Program-made: the position numbers and the translations under genes
Assembly (NCBI GenBank): GCA_040752025.1
Contig: JBFMFR010000024.1
Span: 1-64,000 of the forward strand
Direction of reading: 5' to 3'
Length of the DNA stretch: 64,000 nt
Origin: JBFMFR01 sp040752025
Lineage (GTDB): Bacteria; Chloroflexota; Anaerolineae; Anaerolineales; UBA4823
In this document: positions 34,871 through 44,160 of the stretch, one piece after another
How the letters are laid out: each line of letters begins with the position of its first letter
Position numbering within the stretch: position 1 is the stretch's first letter
Notes under the pieces: model-generated
The model's database searches: none
What the model was told of the DNA's origin: nothing
The model's input: the letters and a program-made list of their open reading frames with translations, nothing else

Positions 34871-37201
34871 ATGATCTCCGCATTGTGGCGCAAGCTGCGC
34901 GCCGATGTCAAAACGCACAAACTCCAGTTTGCTTTGATCTGGGGGGTGCTGACTCTCTCGGCCATGCTGCTGACCGTCTCCCTGCTGGTGATGGGCAGCG
35001 CCAACGACCCCTGGGAGCGCACTTTCGAAGCCACCCACGGCCCCCATTTGTGGCTGGTCAGCAGCTACTACGATTTGAATTTTTCCCCGTTGACTCGGAA
35101 TCCAGCCGTCACGGAGAGCACCGGCGCGATCCTGTCGCTGGCGGAAAACCCGCTGGTGCTGGGCGATGAGAAGCAATCGATCTTTCTCTATGCGATGGAT
35201 GAACCACCCCAGGTGGCGCACCCCCTGGTGACCAATGGCCGCTGGCTGGAACCTGCCAATCCCGACGAGATCGTTTTGGACTTCAGCCTGGCGAAGTTTT
35301 ATGGGTTCCAGGTCGGGGATACCGTCACGGTCTTGGGTGCAGATGGCAACCACACATTACAAGTTGTCGGTCTCGCGGTGACAGCCCACTGGTTCCCCTT
35401 CGATGAGATCACCAAAGATGTCTCTCCCGGGGTTGCCTATATCAGCCAGGAAACCCTGGAAAGCCTGCAGCCCGATCCGAAATCCTGGTACGCAGCCATC
35501 GGGGTCCGCATCAAGGAGCCCGCGGACAGCAAAGATATGGCAGACCTGGCGATCGACCTCTTCCCCGGAGAATTGCGATCGGTGATCGAGTGGCAGTTCG
35601 TCAAGGAGAACGCCACGCTGGCGAACACGCTGAACGCCATGTTCATGGGATTGTTCAGCATGCTGGGGCTGGCCGCGGTGGGGATGATCATCTTCAATAC
35701 CATCGGCGGGCAGGTGCTCAGCCAATATCGGGAGATCGGCCTGCTGAAAGCGGTGGGATTCACCCCCCGGCAGGTGACGCTGCTCTTCCTGGGCGAACAC
35801 CTGGCCGTTGGGTTGGTCGCCGCACTCCTGGGTGTCCTGTTCGGATTAGCGGTCGCACCGAATTTCGTAGGCGTCATGGCAAGGAACCTGAATACCACCC
35901 CGCCGGACATCTACACCCCCGGCCCGTTGATCGGGGTAGTGCTGCTGGTGGAAGCGGCGGTGGCCCTGGCGACGCTGTTACCCGCCTGGCAAGGAGGGCG
36001 GATCGATACGGTGCAGGCGCTCACCGTCGGCTATCGCAGCCCGCGGCAGCGTGTCTCACGCCTGGGGCGGCTGGCCGGGTGGCTGCGCTTGCCGGTCGTG
36101 ATCGTTTTGGGCGTCAAAGATACGTTCTCGCGGCCCCTGCGCACCATCCTGGCGGTTGCGAGTTTGCTGCTGACCATCCTGGTTGCCATCACAGCCATCG
36201 GCGCGCAGTACACCGTTCTTCATCTGGCGAACAATCGCGTGTATCTCAATGGCACATCCGCCGACATGAAGGTTGTGCGCAATTTCGTGCCGAAGACCTT
36301 CATCAAAAGTAAAATCTTGTCCCGCTCCGAAGTAACGGATTACTATGAAGAAGCGCTCATCTATGGGCAGGCTCCGGGCCACAGCGACCAGCCGATGGCT
36401 GTGCGCTTGCTGCAGGGCAACTACCAGGATTTCGACTTCGCCATCAAAGAAGGGCGCATGATCGCCGCACACGGGGAAGCCGTGGCAGGTTACGAAGCCC
36501 TGGAACTGTTGGAGGCCCAGGTAGGGGATACGGCGCAGATGTTGGTCGACGGCAAGCCGGTCGAAGTGACCATCGTAGGTCGTTATGCCGAAAACTTCAT
36601 GCTGAACAAGGTGGTCATCACCAGCCTGAAGACGTATGTGAGGCAAACCAGGCGCAACACAAAGCCAACAACGTATTATCTGCGGCTGCGGGACCCCGGC
36701 ATGGCGGAAGATCTGCGCCGGGAGTGGCTGGATCAGTCCCAGGGGTTGATCAATGTCAGCGTGATCAACACACAACCGGCGGCGTCGATGGTGCAGTTGA
36801 AAAACCTGATCGCCGGCCTGGCGGCGATCCTGATGCTGGTAGCCGCCGCCAACCTGATGAGCGCCAGCCTGTTGAGCATTCGAGAGCAGGTGCGCGACTT
36901 CGGCATCCAGAAAACCCTGGGCGTGACCCCGGCGCAGATCGCCGCCAGCGTGGTGGTCGGCACGGTCGCCATCGCTTTGATCGCACTGCTGCTCGGCGTC
37001 ACCCTGGGGATGGTGGTGATGGTGCGCTTCATCCAGCAGGTAGGCATCGCCATCGGCGCTGGAACGGACTTCTATATCATCAACTGGGGCGCGATCAGTC
37101 TTTTGCTGCCCATCCTGGTATTGGTCGCCGCGCTCAGCAGCTTGCTGCCTGCCCTGCGGGCTGCCCGCCTGGAAGTCAACGAAGCGCTGCGGTATGAATA
37201 G
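34871..37201 (+). CDS. FtsX-like ABC permease
   Basis: 776 residues. N-terminal transmembrane helix (about 20-42), large extracytoplasmic MacB-like domain, FtsX domain of three helices at about 255-400 (YREIGLLKAVGFTPRQVTLLF), second extracytoplasmic domain, and a C-terminal FtsX domain (about 655-776, VRDFGIQKTLGVTPAQIAAS). This doubled layout is usual for single-chain permeases that pair with a LolD-like ATPase. GGAGG lies in the end of the ATPase gene. Confidence 0.93.
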   Translation: MISALWRKLRADVKTHKLQFALIWGVLTLSAMLLTVSLLVMGSANDPWERTFEATHGPHLWLVSSYYDLNFSPLTRNPAVTESTGAILSLAENPLVLGDEKQSIFLYAMDEPPQVAHPLVTNGRWLEPANPDEIVLDFSLAKFYGFQVGDTVTVLGADGNHTLQVVGLAVTAHWFPFDEITKDVSPGVAYISQETLESLQPDPKSWYAAIGVRIKEPADSKDMADLAIDLFPGELRSVIEWQFVKENATLANTLNAMFMGLFSMLGLAAVGMIIFNTIGGQVLSQYREIGLLKAVGFTPRQVTLLFLGEHLAVGLVAALLGVLFGLAVAPNFVGVMARNLNTTPPDIYTPGPLIGVVLLVEAAVALATLLPAWQGGRIDTVQALTVGYRSPRQRVSRLGRLAGWLRLPVVIVLGVKDTFSRPLRTILAVASLLLTILVAITAIGAQYTVLHLANNRVYLNGTSADMKVVRNFVPKTFIKSKILSRSEVTDYYEEALIYGQAPGHSDQPMAVRLLQGNYQDFDFAIKEGRMIAAHGEAVAGYEALELLEAQVGDTAQMLVDGKPVEVTIVGRYAENFMLNKVVITSLKTYVRQTRRNTKPTTYYLRLRDPGMAEDLRREWLDQSQGLINVSVINTQPAASMVQLKNLIAGLAAILMLVAAANLMSASLLSIREQVRDFGIQKTLGVTPAQIAASVVVGTVAIALIALLLGVTLGMVVMVRFIQQVGIAIGAGTDFYIINWGAISLLLPILVLVAALSSLLPALRAARLEVNEALRYE

Positions 37202-37223
37202 TTGAAGACAAACTGAGAAGAAA

Positions 37224-37670
37224 ATGGCTACAAAATATAAATATGGCTTTGTGCGCAAGATCACTGATCGTATCTACCAGTGGTTGATCGTTCGAGACCG
37301 CGCTCCAAAGCACTATTATTTGCTGACCGTGCCTGGACGCAAAACTGGCTTACCACATACCAGGCCGGTGGCTTTAGTGGAAGAAGATGCGCAAAGATGG
37401 TTGGTTGCCCCTTATGGCGCGGTCAATTGGGTATTGAATGCACGGGCTGCCGGGCAGGTGACACTCGCACGCGGCGAATACCAGGAAAGCTTTTTCATCA
37501 CGGAACTGCCAGTTGAAGAACGCGCCCGGGTGCTCAAGCAATACATCACTATGTTCCCGATTACGCGCCCCTATTTTGATGCCAGGCCCACGGACCCGGT
37601 GGAGGCATTTATTCCCGAAGCGCGGTGGCGACCGGTATTCAAGCTTTCGGGTTCGCGGATAATGTCATAG
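37224..37670 (+). CDS. Nitroreductase/deazaflavin-dependent oxidoreductase (DDN family)
   Basis: 148 residues with LLTVPGRKTGLPHTRPV, the hallmark of the split-barrel F420-dependent DDN family, and VLNARAAGQVTLARG. Such enzymes reduce quinones or nitro compounds with F420H2 or a flavin. It follows the exporter by 22 bases and may be co-transcribed. Confidence 0.88.
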   Translation: MATKYKYGFVRKITDRIYQWLIVRDRAPKHYYLLTVPGRKTGLPHTRPVALVEEDAQRWLVAPYGAVNWVLNARAAGQVTLARGEYQESFFITELPVEERARVLKQYITMFPITRPYFDARPTDPVEAFIPEARWRPVFKLSGSRIMS

Positions 37671-38092
37671 TGAGAGGTTTCCGTTCCTGCGCTGTACCGT
37701 GATGCTGAACGCAGTTAGAAATCGTTCCCGAGGCGACGCACGATTACTCGCCCGCATACGACGCCCCCTTATTACGAGCATTGGCATTCGTGGATGCAGA
37801 CAGGTTCGTACACAGAAGTGTTCGGGAACACAGGTAGAGCAGTTTATTGCCTGCAACCGTCAGTTCGCTTGGTTACGTGATCCTTGTGGATAAGGACGGA
37901 GTAGTTATTAAAGTACAGCAATATCCGTTCAATCCGTAAAATGCCGCCCAACAACCGCATGGAGGCCGAACAGGGGCCAATCGCTCCCCAAGGGGATTCC
38001 GGCTTCAAAAATGGTGGCAACTCCCAAAGCCGGTTCTGGTTAAGTCCCCGGGCGGCTCATGGGGCAGCTTTTAACCCTGGAGGTGGAGAGCA
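37671..38092. other. Intergenic region with gene remnants
   Basis: Bases 37715-37805 encode LEIVPEATHDYSPAYDAPLL, also found (diverged) at 42258-42350. Bases about 37845-37940 keep another C-terminal scrap, LGYVILVDKDGVVIKVQQYP. No intact gene. GGAGG near 38080 serves the next gene. Confidence 0.45.
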
Positions 38093-39694
38093 ATGTGCAA
38101 AGGCAAGATCGTCCCCTGCCTCGCCCTGGTTCTGGCAATCGGGGGCGCGGCAGCTTTGTTCCTGGCGCTTGGGCGCGCCGCCAGCCTGCCCACGGCCGCA
38201 CCGGCGCAGCTCCCGGCAGCCGCGCCGCTCCTGATCCGCGATGAATGGGATGGCGATCTCGATGCGGGCCAGGGCTGCAGCACGGTGTTTGCCACGGACG
38301 GGCAGCAGGTGCTGGGCGGCAATAACGAGGACTCCGGCGAGCCGCTGACCAAGGTCTGGTTCGTCCCGGCCGGCAAGGACACCCACGGCCTGGTCTTTTT
38401 TGGCTACGGCAACTACCGCGCCCAGGGGGGCATGAACGACCAGGGCCTGTTCTTCGATTTCCTGTCGGTGCCCAAGGAACTCCCCGTCTCCCTGGAAGGC
38501 AAGCAGCCCTACACCGGCACCAACTTCATCGTCTACGATGCCATGGCCCGCTGCGCCACCGTGGCGTGCGTGGTGGAGATGTTCGAAAAGTATTACGACC
38601 GGGAGGCGTGGTCGCTGCAGCACTTCTTTGGCGACGCAACCGGCGCATCGGCCATCATCGAGCCGCAGGCGATCCTGCGCCAGCGCGGCGGCTTCCAGGT
38701 GGCGACGAACTTCTACCAGTCCACCGTCGCGCCGGAGAAGCGCCGGAACGCCTGCCCGCGCTACAGGATCGCCAGCGAGATGCTGGAAAGTTCCCCGCCC
38801 CTGTCCGTGGAAACTATGCGCGACGTGATGGCGGCGATCCACCAGGATGAGCGGCGCAGCCCGACCGTCTACACCAACGTCTACGACCTGGTGAACCGCA
38901 AAATCTACCTGTACTACTTTTTCGACTACGAGCACGTGGCCGTCCTGGACCTGGAGCAAGAGCTGGCCAAAGGCGCCCACGCCTACGACCTGCCCGCCTT
39001 GTTCCCCCCCAACGCTGCGGCGCAAAAATACAACGCGGCGGCGATGAAAGGCTACGACAAAGTGATCCGCTCCCGGCGGGTGGAGATCGACCCGGCGCTG
39101 CTGGCCGCCTACGTGGGCGAATACGCCCCGCCCGAGAGCGGGCCGCGAGCGCCGGGTGAGTGGGTCAGCGTGACCCCGTACGGCGCGTCGCTGCTGTTGA
39201 CTTTCCCGGATTCCCACCGCTACGAACTCTTCCCGCAGAGCGAGACGAGCTTCTTCGTCGTCACCTGGAATAAGATGGACGGGCGCTTTCAAGTGCAGTT
39301 CACCGTCAATTTTGGCATCGACGAGGCCACCGGGCAGGTGCTGTACATGGATTTCGTCTTCGGCCCCGGGGAAGACTACGTGCGCAACGAGCGCCTGAAC
39401 CTGGCCGCGTACGTGCCGTACATCCCCTCACCGGCCACGGCCACGCCAACGCCCACGCCCACGCCCACGCTCACGCCAACGAATGTACCGCCTCCCACGG
39501 CCGCGCCCACGCTCACGCTCACGAATGTGCCGCCTGCTACGGCCGCGCCGCCGCTGGTTACGCCAGCCCAGGCCGCGCCCGGCGCGCAGGCTGGCCGGCC
39601 GTGGGGCTGGGCGCTCCTGCCGGCGGCGCTGCTGGCTGCCGCGCTGGGGTGGCTGGTACTCGTCAAAATCGCCAAAGCCAGGCGGCAGACCTGA
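38093..39694 (+). CDS. Membrane-anchored NTN hydrolase (C45/choloylglycine-hydrolase-like)
   Basis: 533 residues. A signal segment (about 8-28) is followed by the NTN core: candidate nucleophile Cys62 in GQGCSTVF, GNNED (about 76-80) and GYGNYRAQGGMNDQGL. It resembles C45 acyl-transferase and linear-amide hydrolases, which cleave N-acyl bonds after self-processing. Residues about 440-500 form a Thr/Pro stalk (ATPTPTPTPTLTPTNVPP) and about 506-526 a transmembrane anchor with a basic tail, so the enzyme is displayed outside the membrane. A second copy survives only as its 3' end at 42131. Confidence 0.82.
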   Translation: MCKGKIVPCLALVLAIGGAAALFLALGRAASLPTAAPAQLPAAAPLLIRDEWDGDLDAGQGCSTVFATDGQQVLGGNNEDSGEPLTKVWFVPAGKDTHGLVFFGYGNYRAQGGMNDQGLFFDFLSVPKELPVSLEGKQPYTGTNFIVYDAMARCATVACVVEMFEKYYDREAWSLQHFFGDATGASAIIEPQAILRQRGGFQVATNFYQSTVAPEKRRNACPRYRIASEMLESSPPLSVETMRDVMAAIHQDERRSPTVYTNVYDLVNRKIYLYYFFDYEHVAVLDLEQELAKGAHAYDLPALFPPNAAAQKYNAAAMKGYDKVIRSRRVEIDPALLAAYVGEYAPPESGPRAPGEWVSVTPYGASLLLTFPDSHRYELFPQSETSFFVVTWNKMDGRFQVQFTVNFGIDEATGQVLYMDFVFGPGEDYVRNERLNLAAYVPYIPSPATATPTPTPTPTLTPTNVPPPTAAPTLTLTNVPPATAAPPLVTPAQAAPGAQAGRPWGWALLPAALLAAALGWLVLVKIAKARRQT

Positions 39695-39751
39695 CTCAGC
39701 TGGTGTGAAGAGCGCAAAGAAAGACTGGTTTGGTCGATGGCTAATTAAGGG

Positions 39752-40798
39752 TCAGGCTGCATGCGGAAGCGATACGGATTGTATTACTGCTGGCGGGTAA
39801 CATTGCGGAACGGCTTCGCTCAGAAGTTCCGATCGTTGAGAATAATGTGCTACAACAGCCGTAGCTAATTTCAAAATGTTGGTGCGTAACTCTTCAGGGG
39901 CAATGACATCTACGGATGCGCCCATTCCCAACACATAGGCCTGGGCCTCTTCAATCCTTTCAAAAGTAACTTCCATTACTTGCCAACCCTGCGAGTCTGG
40001 CTGGGCTTGTTCAATAAGCGCTCGGACGTCATCTCCTAAAATGGAAGGCAAAACAGGAATCAGGTCTGGCGCAAGGCGTAAGATGACAGGATATTTTGGC
40101 AAACTGGCCTGGTACTCGATTACCCAATCTGTCCAGAACTTCGCCAATTCGAAATCTTGCGTTCGAGCAAAATGTGCCTGGGTCATTTGTGCGGATTTAA
40201 TGCGCGATACTCGATACACACGCATGCCCCTGTCAGTAGCCGCGACTAAATACCATATACTCGCTTTGGCCACCAGGCCATAGGGTGAAACCATCTGTTC
40301 GCTCACCATACCGCTGCGGCGGCGGTACGAAAGCACTAATTGACGATCTTGCCAGACTGCCTCCTGGATCATTTTCAGATGTGGCACTGGCTCTGCGACT
40401 TGAAACCAGCTTGCCGCATCCAGGTGCAAGCGTTGGCGCAGGAAATCTGTGTGTCGATAATGTTCATCCGCAAATGAACTGGTCAATTTCAGAATGGCAG
40501 CTTTAAGCTGCTGGCTTACACCTAAATCTGAGATAGGACCGGGAATAGTCAGCATAAAAAGGGCCCGAATCTCATTCTCATTTAATCCAGTCAGGGAGGT
40601 GCGGTAGCTATCCAGCAGGGCGTAGCCACCCCCAGGACCCCCATTGGCATAAACTGGCACGCCAGCGATACTCAGGGCCTCGATGTCACGATAAATTGTC
40701 CGTTTTGATACTTCCAACTCAACGGCCAGTTCTTCCGCCGTCATTTGTCCACGAGTTTGTAAAACCATCATTAAGGACAGCAGCCGGTCTGCGCGCAT
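39752..40798 (-). CDS. WYL-domain transcriptional regulator (YafY/DeoR type)
   Basis: 348 residues: N-terminal HTH_11 (MTAEELAVELEVSKRTIYRD, about 19-38), a middle segment, and a WYL ligand domain (LVAKASIWYLVAATD; MRVYRVSRI) with a WCX C-terminal extension. WYL proteins sense nucleotides or single-stranded DNA. The last 20 or so residues (SQRSELLSEAVPQ...) come from a long-form 27-bp repeat. GGAGG precedes the ATG, and a tandem array of the repeat lies just upstream. Confidence 0.92.
   Translation of the reverse strand: MRADRLLSLMMVLQTRGQMTAEELAVELEVSKRTIYRDIEALSIAGVPVYANGGPGGGYALLDSYRTSLTGLNENEIRALFMLTIPGPISDLGVSQQLKAAILKLTSSFADEHYRHTDFLRQRLHLDAASWFQVAEPVPHLKMIQEAVWQDRQLVLSYRRRSGMVSEQMVSPYGLVAKASIWYLVAATDRGMRVYRVSRIKSAQMTQAHFARTQDFELAKFWTDWVIEYQASLPKYPVILRLAPDLIPVLPSILGDDVRALIEQAQPDSQGWQVMEVTFERIEEAQAYVLGMGASVDVIAPEELRTNILKLATAVVAHYSQRSELLSEAVPQCYPPAVIQSVSLPHAA
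39805..39831. repeat. GGAAC mini-element, 27-bp long form, in the WYL gene 3' end
   Basis: Identical to the copy at 31180-31206: arms CGGAAC / GTTCCG around the loop GGCTTCGCTCAGAA. Confidence 0.9.
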
Positions 40799-40820
40799 GG
40801 TTCCTCCAATTTCAAAAGAT

Positions 40821-40895
40821 GCGGAACAGGAAGTCCCGTGCGGAACAGGAAGTCCCGTGCGGAACAGGAAGTTCCGTGCGGAACAGGAAGTTCCG
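40821..40895. repeat. Four tandem GGAAC mini-elements upstream of the WYL gene
   Basis: Units at 40821, 40840, 40859 and 40878, exact period 19 (GCGGAACAGGAAGTYCCGT). The first two carry GTCCCG, the last two GTTCCG in the right arm. They lie 23 bases before the WYL start codon, i.e. in its leader or promoter. Confidence 0.93.
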
Positions 40896-40967
40896 ATGGT
40901 TGAATTATAACAATAGCTGACACTAGATGGCAGCTATTGTAGCTACAATAAGGGTAATCAACCAGCG

Positions 40968-41200
40968 ATATCTTCGCCAAAAGAAACCGGGTTTTTGGTT
41001 TGCAAGAATTTCCTGCAACCATTGCACCAAATTTGCAAAACATCCCTGCCTGAGTGGCGAAAAACCCGGTTTCTGATCATCTAGCCATATCTTCGCCAAA
41101 AGAAACCGGGTTTTTGGTTTGCAAGAATTTCCTGCAATCATTGCACCAAATTTGCAAAACATCCCTGCCTGAGTGGCGAAAAACCCGGTTTCTGATCATC
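40968..41200. repeat. 119-bp tandem duplication with AAACCGGGTTTTT motifs
   Basis: Two nearly identical units (40968-41086, 41087-41200). Each begins with AAAAGAAACCGGGTTTTTGG and ends with AAAAACCCGGTTTCTGATCA, so each can form a large hairpin. Similar AAACCGGGTTTTT elements are dispersed in cyanobacteria and Chloroflexota. Confidence 0.85.
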
Positions 41201-41275
41201 AGCAAACACTTTTTCGAAATTGGCGAAGGTACTGAACTAGCGTTTTGTATTTTGATCAACAAAGGAGAACGAACT

Positions 41276-42071
41276 ATGTCAGAGAAAGTATCCGGTATTT
41301 TTGTGGATGATGCGGGGAGCGGTTCTGTGCCCGTGATTTTTGTGCACTCATTAGCTGGAAATACGCAGCAATGGTGTGCACAACTCGACCATCTTCGGGA
41401 AACACGGCGGGCAATTGCATTCGATCTCCGAGGACATGGCCAGTCGGCGGCGCCTGCAAATGGCGATTACGCCATTGAGGCCATGGCCCAAGATATTCGA
41501 ACCGTGGTCGATCAGTGCGGAACAGGAAGTTCCGTTGGGTGTTGAGAGATTCGTTTTGGTGGGACATAGTATGGGCGCCAGTGTTGCTGGCGCTTATGCC
41601 GGCGCTCATCCTGAGCAAGTGACCGGGCTGCTTCTCGCCGATCCATCGGGCGACTCAACGCAAATGCCGGCTGAAGAAGTCCACCAGTATCTTCGTGCAT
41701 TAGAGTCTGAAGCCTACACCAACGTTGTCGAAGGGTACTGGAAGCAAATCCTGTCCGGGGCGGCTGAGGCCACGCAGGTGAAAGTAATGCAAGATTTGCG
41801 GAATACTTCCAGGGTAACCGTGGTTGGCATCTTTAGAGAGCTTTTCAAATATAATCCTGTGCCAGCGCTGAAGCGTTTTGCCGGGCCCAAGTTGTCCATC
41901 ATCTCATCCCACAACGAAAATCCATTTGCATTACACAATCTTGTATCCGACCTCCCGTACCAAAAGATCGCAGGGACGGGCCACTGGCTGCAACTGGATA
42001 AGCCAGAAGAATTCAATCGAAAAATGGATGATTTTCTGGCCTCCGTTTTGTCGGTGCGTGCTGGAGCGTGA
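41276..42071 (+). pseudogene. Alpha/beta hydrolase broken by a 19-bp repeat insertion
   Basis: The 5' part (MSEKVSGIFVDDAGSGSVPV ... FDLRGHGQSAAPANG ... IRTVVDQ) has the hydrolase oxyanion and RGHG motifs; a +1 shift occurs at 41516-41534 and the 3' part continues in another frame with GVERFVLVGHSMGASVAGAY (nucleophile GHSMG) and the His in GTGHWLQLD. Removing exactly the 19 bases restores VVDQLGVERFVLVGHSMG. Everything else is intact, so the disruption is recent. AAAGGAG precedes the ATG. Confidence 0.92.
41516..41534. repeat. GGAAC mini-element inserted in the hydrolase gene
   Basis: TGCGGAACAGGAAGTTCCG between CAG and TTGGGT. A T flanks both ends, so the exact unit boundary is ambiguous by one base. 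No longer target duplication. Confidence 0.92.
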
Positions 42072-42111
42072 TCAGATGAATAAAATCAAGGCTTGCAGCC
42101 TGATCCCGCGC

Positions 42112-42350
42112 CAACCTGACCCGGCGGGCGCGGCTGCCGGCGGTGTTGCTGGCCGCCGCGCTGGGGTGGATGATCCTGGTCAAAATCGCAAAAGCCCGGC
42201 GGCATGCCTGACTCGGCTGGTGTTTCTACACCGCAAGCTGCCGGGATGGCGTGCGGATTAGAAATCGTTCCTGAGGCGACGCACGATGACTCGACCGCAT
42301 ACGAGGCGGCCTTGCTGCGGGCGCTGGCATGCGTGGATGCAGGCAGGTAA
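42112..42350 (+). pseudogene. Remnants of a second NTN-hydrolase gene and of a LEIVPEATH gene
   Basis: Bases about 42131-42211 encode PAVLLAAALGWMILVKIAKA and stop, nearly the same as the anchor of the hydrolase at 38093. Bases 42258-42350 encode LEIVPEATHDDSTAYEAALL, a diverged copy of 37715-37805. These are ends of duplicated genes whose bodies were lost. Confidence 0.6.
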
Positions 42351-42671
42351 GTACAACTCCAGTAATTTTTGTCCGTTTGAGCGCTGCAGTCACTTGAATG
42401 TGAAAGCTCACATTGTAAACCAACACTTCAGAAGGCAACTCTGAAACCTCTGCCTATATGCAACCTGGGCTATCGAGGCTCTCGTTCATAACCAAATAGG
42501 ATAGATGATTCAAAACTACATAATTTTTAGATAATATCGGTTGACAAAATAGAAATATACGCGATAATAGAAAAACAAATAATCTAGTAAGCATGAGATA
42601 CAAGTGAACATCCAGTCTTGAACGATCTTGGTTCATGATACTTCAATTACTAAGTACAAATCGAAGAAAAA
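42351..42671. other. AT-rich intergenic entry of the membrane-protein island
   Basis: Base composition drops abruptly after about 42360. No gene is seen. It holds the leader of the operon starting at 42672; no clear promoter stands out. Confidence 0.4.
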
Positions 42672-42821
42672 ATGTTGAGTCAAAGAATTATGGAATTAGT
42701 TAATGTTCTAATTGGAACAGTCCTAATATTTGGATTGTATGGTATTTCAATCTTCATTTTTCGGGTGGTTAGTATTGTTGAGGGAAAAATCTTCCATAAA
42801 CATCTTCGGAATGAGGACTAG
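42672..42821 (+). CDS. Single-pass small membrane protein
   Basis: 49 residues (MLSQRIMELVNVLIGTVLIF, then a hydrophobic helix and a charged end HKHLRNED). The stop is immediately followed by the next ATG, and GAGGA in its last codons is the next gene's ribosome-binding site, supporting a real operon member. Confidence 0.55.
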   Translation: MLSQRIMELVNVLIGTVLIFGLYGISIFIFRVVSIVEGKIFHKHLRNED

Positions 42822-43529
42822 ATGAAGATTAATCCATTTTCTGCAGTTGAAGATTATCCTCAGATGCTAAATAAAATCTCAGCGTTTGTAACTTTAATCT
42901 CCTTGGGGTGCGTTCTACTCTTAAGGTTTAGAATTACTGAAATCGACAACTTTTTTAATGGGTTGCTTGTGCAGGTAAATATATTTGATAATCCAATTTC
43001 ATTAGGAACAGTCTTATTAGCTGTTCTTATAGCATTAATTTCAAGAATAATAAAATTACACGATAGAATATCGGATGTTATGAAGATAAGGTATTTCTTT
43101 GACATTTACCACATATTAATACCTATGTCATTATTGTCTGAAGCTAATCTTACCAGTAATGAAATTGAAAGGATAAAACATGATAGAAAGAACATTATGA
43201 GAGATGTTTTTTACAAATATGCTACAAGTGGGGGCAAGGAGGTAATCGACAAGCACTACATAACGATGGCTCTTGATCAATGGACTTGGTTTTGGATTCT
43301 GCTTGAAGGATCGGTTCTGTTGGTAATCACTGCAGCGATTTCATATTTTTATAAAGATGCTTTTTCTACATCCTGGTTATTGTTTATTGTTCTCGTATCT
43401 ACAATAGTTATGTATTTTTCATATAACCAATCAGTGGTTTACGCAGAGGATGAGATCAAGTTGATATTGGAAAATGATGAAAGGAAGATGGCAATCAAGG
43501 GGGTTTTTGATGCGTTATCGAGTAAATAA
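42822..43529 (+). CDS. Four-helix membrane protein, unknown
   Basis: 235 residues, transmembrane helices at about 20-37, 56-75, 157-176 and 184-202, with a cytosolic loop between the second and third (about 80-150) and a cytosolic C-terminus. No family is recognised. The loop could be a sensor or effector part. The 3' end overlaps the next gene by 20 bases. Confidence 0.65.
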   Translation: MKINPFSAVEDYPQMLNKISAFVTLISLGCVLLLRFRITEIDNFFNGLLVQVNIFDNPISLGTVLLAVLIALISRIIKLHDRISDVMKIRYFFDIYHILIPMSLLSEANLTSNEIERIKHDRKNIMRDVFYKYATSGGKEVIDKHYITMALDQWTWFWILLEGSVLLVITAAISYFYKDAFSTSWLLFIVLVSTIVMYFSYNQSVVYAEDEIKLILENDERKMAIKGVFDALSSK

Positions 43530-44160
43530 CATTGAAATACGAACCGAAAGCGCTGCAAAACCAATTGTACAAAAATCAAAATACTTAACCGATTGGATTC
43601 TCTCGCGCGAAGTTGTCGAGGAAGGGCTAGATTATGGTTGTGGGAAATTAAGATATTCTGCTGCAGTAGAAAGGGTATGCAGAAATCTTACATTAGTAGA
43701 TTCAGATGTTCAATTAAGCCGCTGTCAAATTATTGATAACCAAAAGACAACTGTTATTCAGTATGCAACAGCTACATGGCCAAATGTTCGATTACTCACA
43801 GTAGATGATTTTTTTGAAGATACGAGACAATATGAATTCATTCTGTGTGCAAATGTTCTACCGATTATTCCGGATTATGATATTCGCAATCTAGTGCTAA
43901 AATCTTTATATATGTCTCTAAAACCAGATGGTGATTGCCTATTTGTAGCACAATATACAAATTCATTCTTTACAAAGCTTAAAAATTCGCCATATGCAAT
44001 TCCTCATCTTGATGGTTATCTAATTAATGGCCCAAAAAGAAAATCATACTTTGGAATACTACCTAAAAGGAAAATTGAATCTCTATCTCAAGAGCATGGA
44101 TTCTTAATTAGGGATTCATGGACAGAAGGTCAATCAGCGTATGTATTAGTCACGAAATAG
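43510..44160 (+). CDS. SAM-dependent methyltransferase
   Basis: 216 residues. Motif I is LDYGCGKLRYSAAVE, followed by LTLVDSD and the catalytic-strand region YEFILCANVLPIIPDYD, so a class I Rossmann methyltransferase. Substrate unknown; close packing with membrane proteins in an AT-rich island suggests an accessory or defence role (inference). The ATG at 43510 is set by AAGGGGG six bases upstream. Confidence 0.75.
   Translation: MRYRVNNIEIRTESAAKPIVQKSKYLTDWILSREVVEEGLDYGCGKLRYSAAVERVCRNLTLVDSDVQLSRCQIIDNQKTTVIQYATATWPNVRLLTVDDFFEDTRQYEFILCANVLPIIPDYDIRNLVLKSLYMSLKPDGDCLFVAQYTNSFFTKLKNSPYAIPHLDGYLINGPKRKSYFGILPKRKIESLSQEHGFLIRDSWTEGQSAYVLVTK

Noticed and set aside
40821..40895. Possible CRISPR array
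   Set aside because: Only one base separates the units; it is a tandem array of the mini-element.
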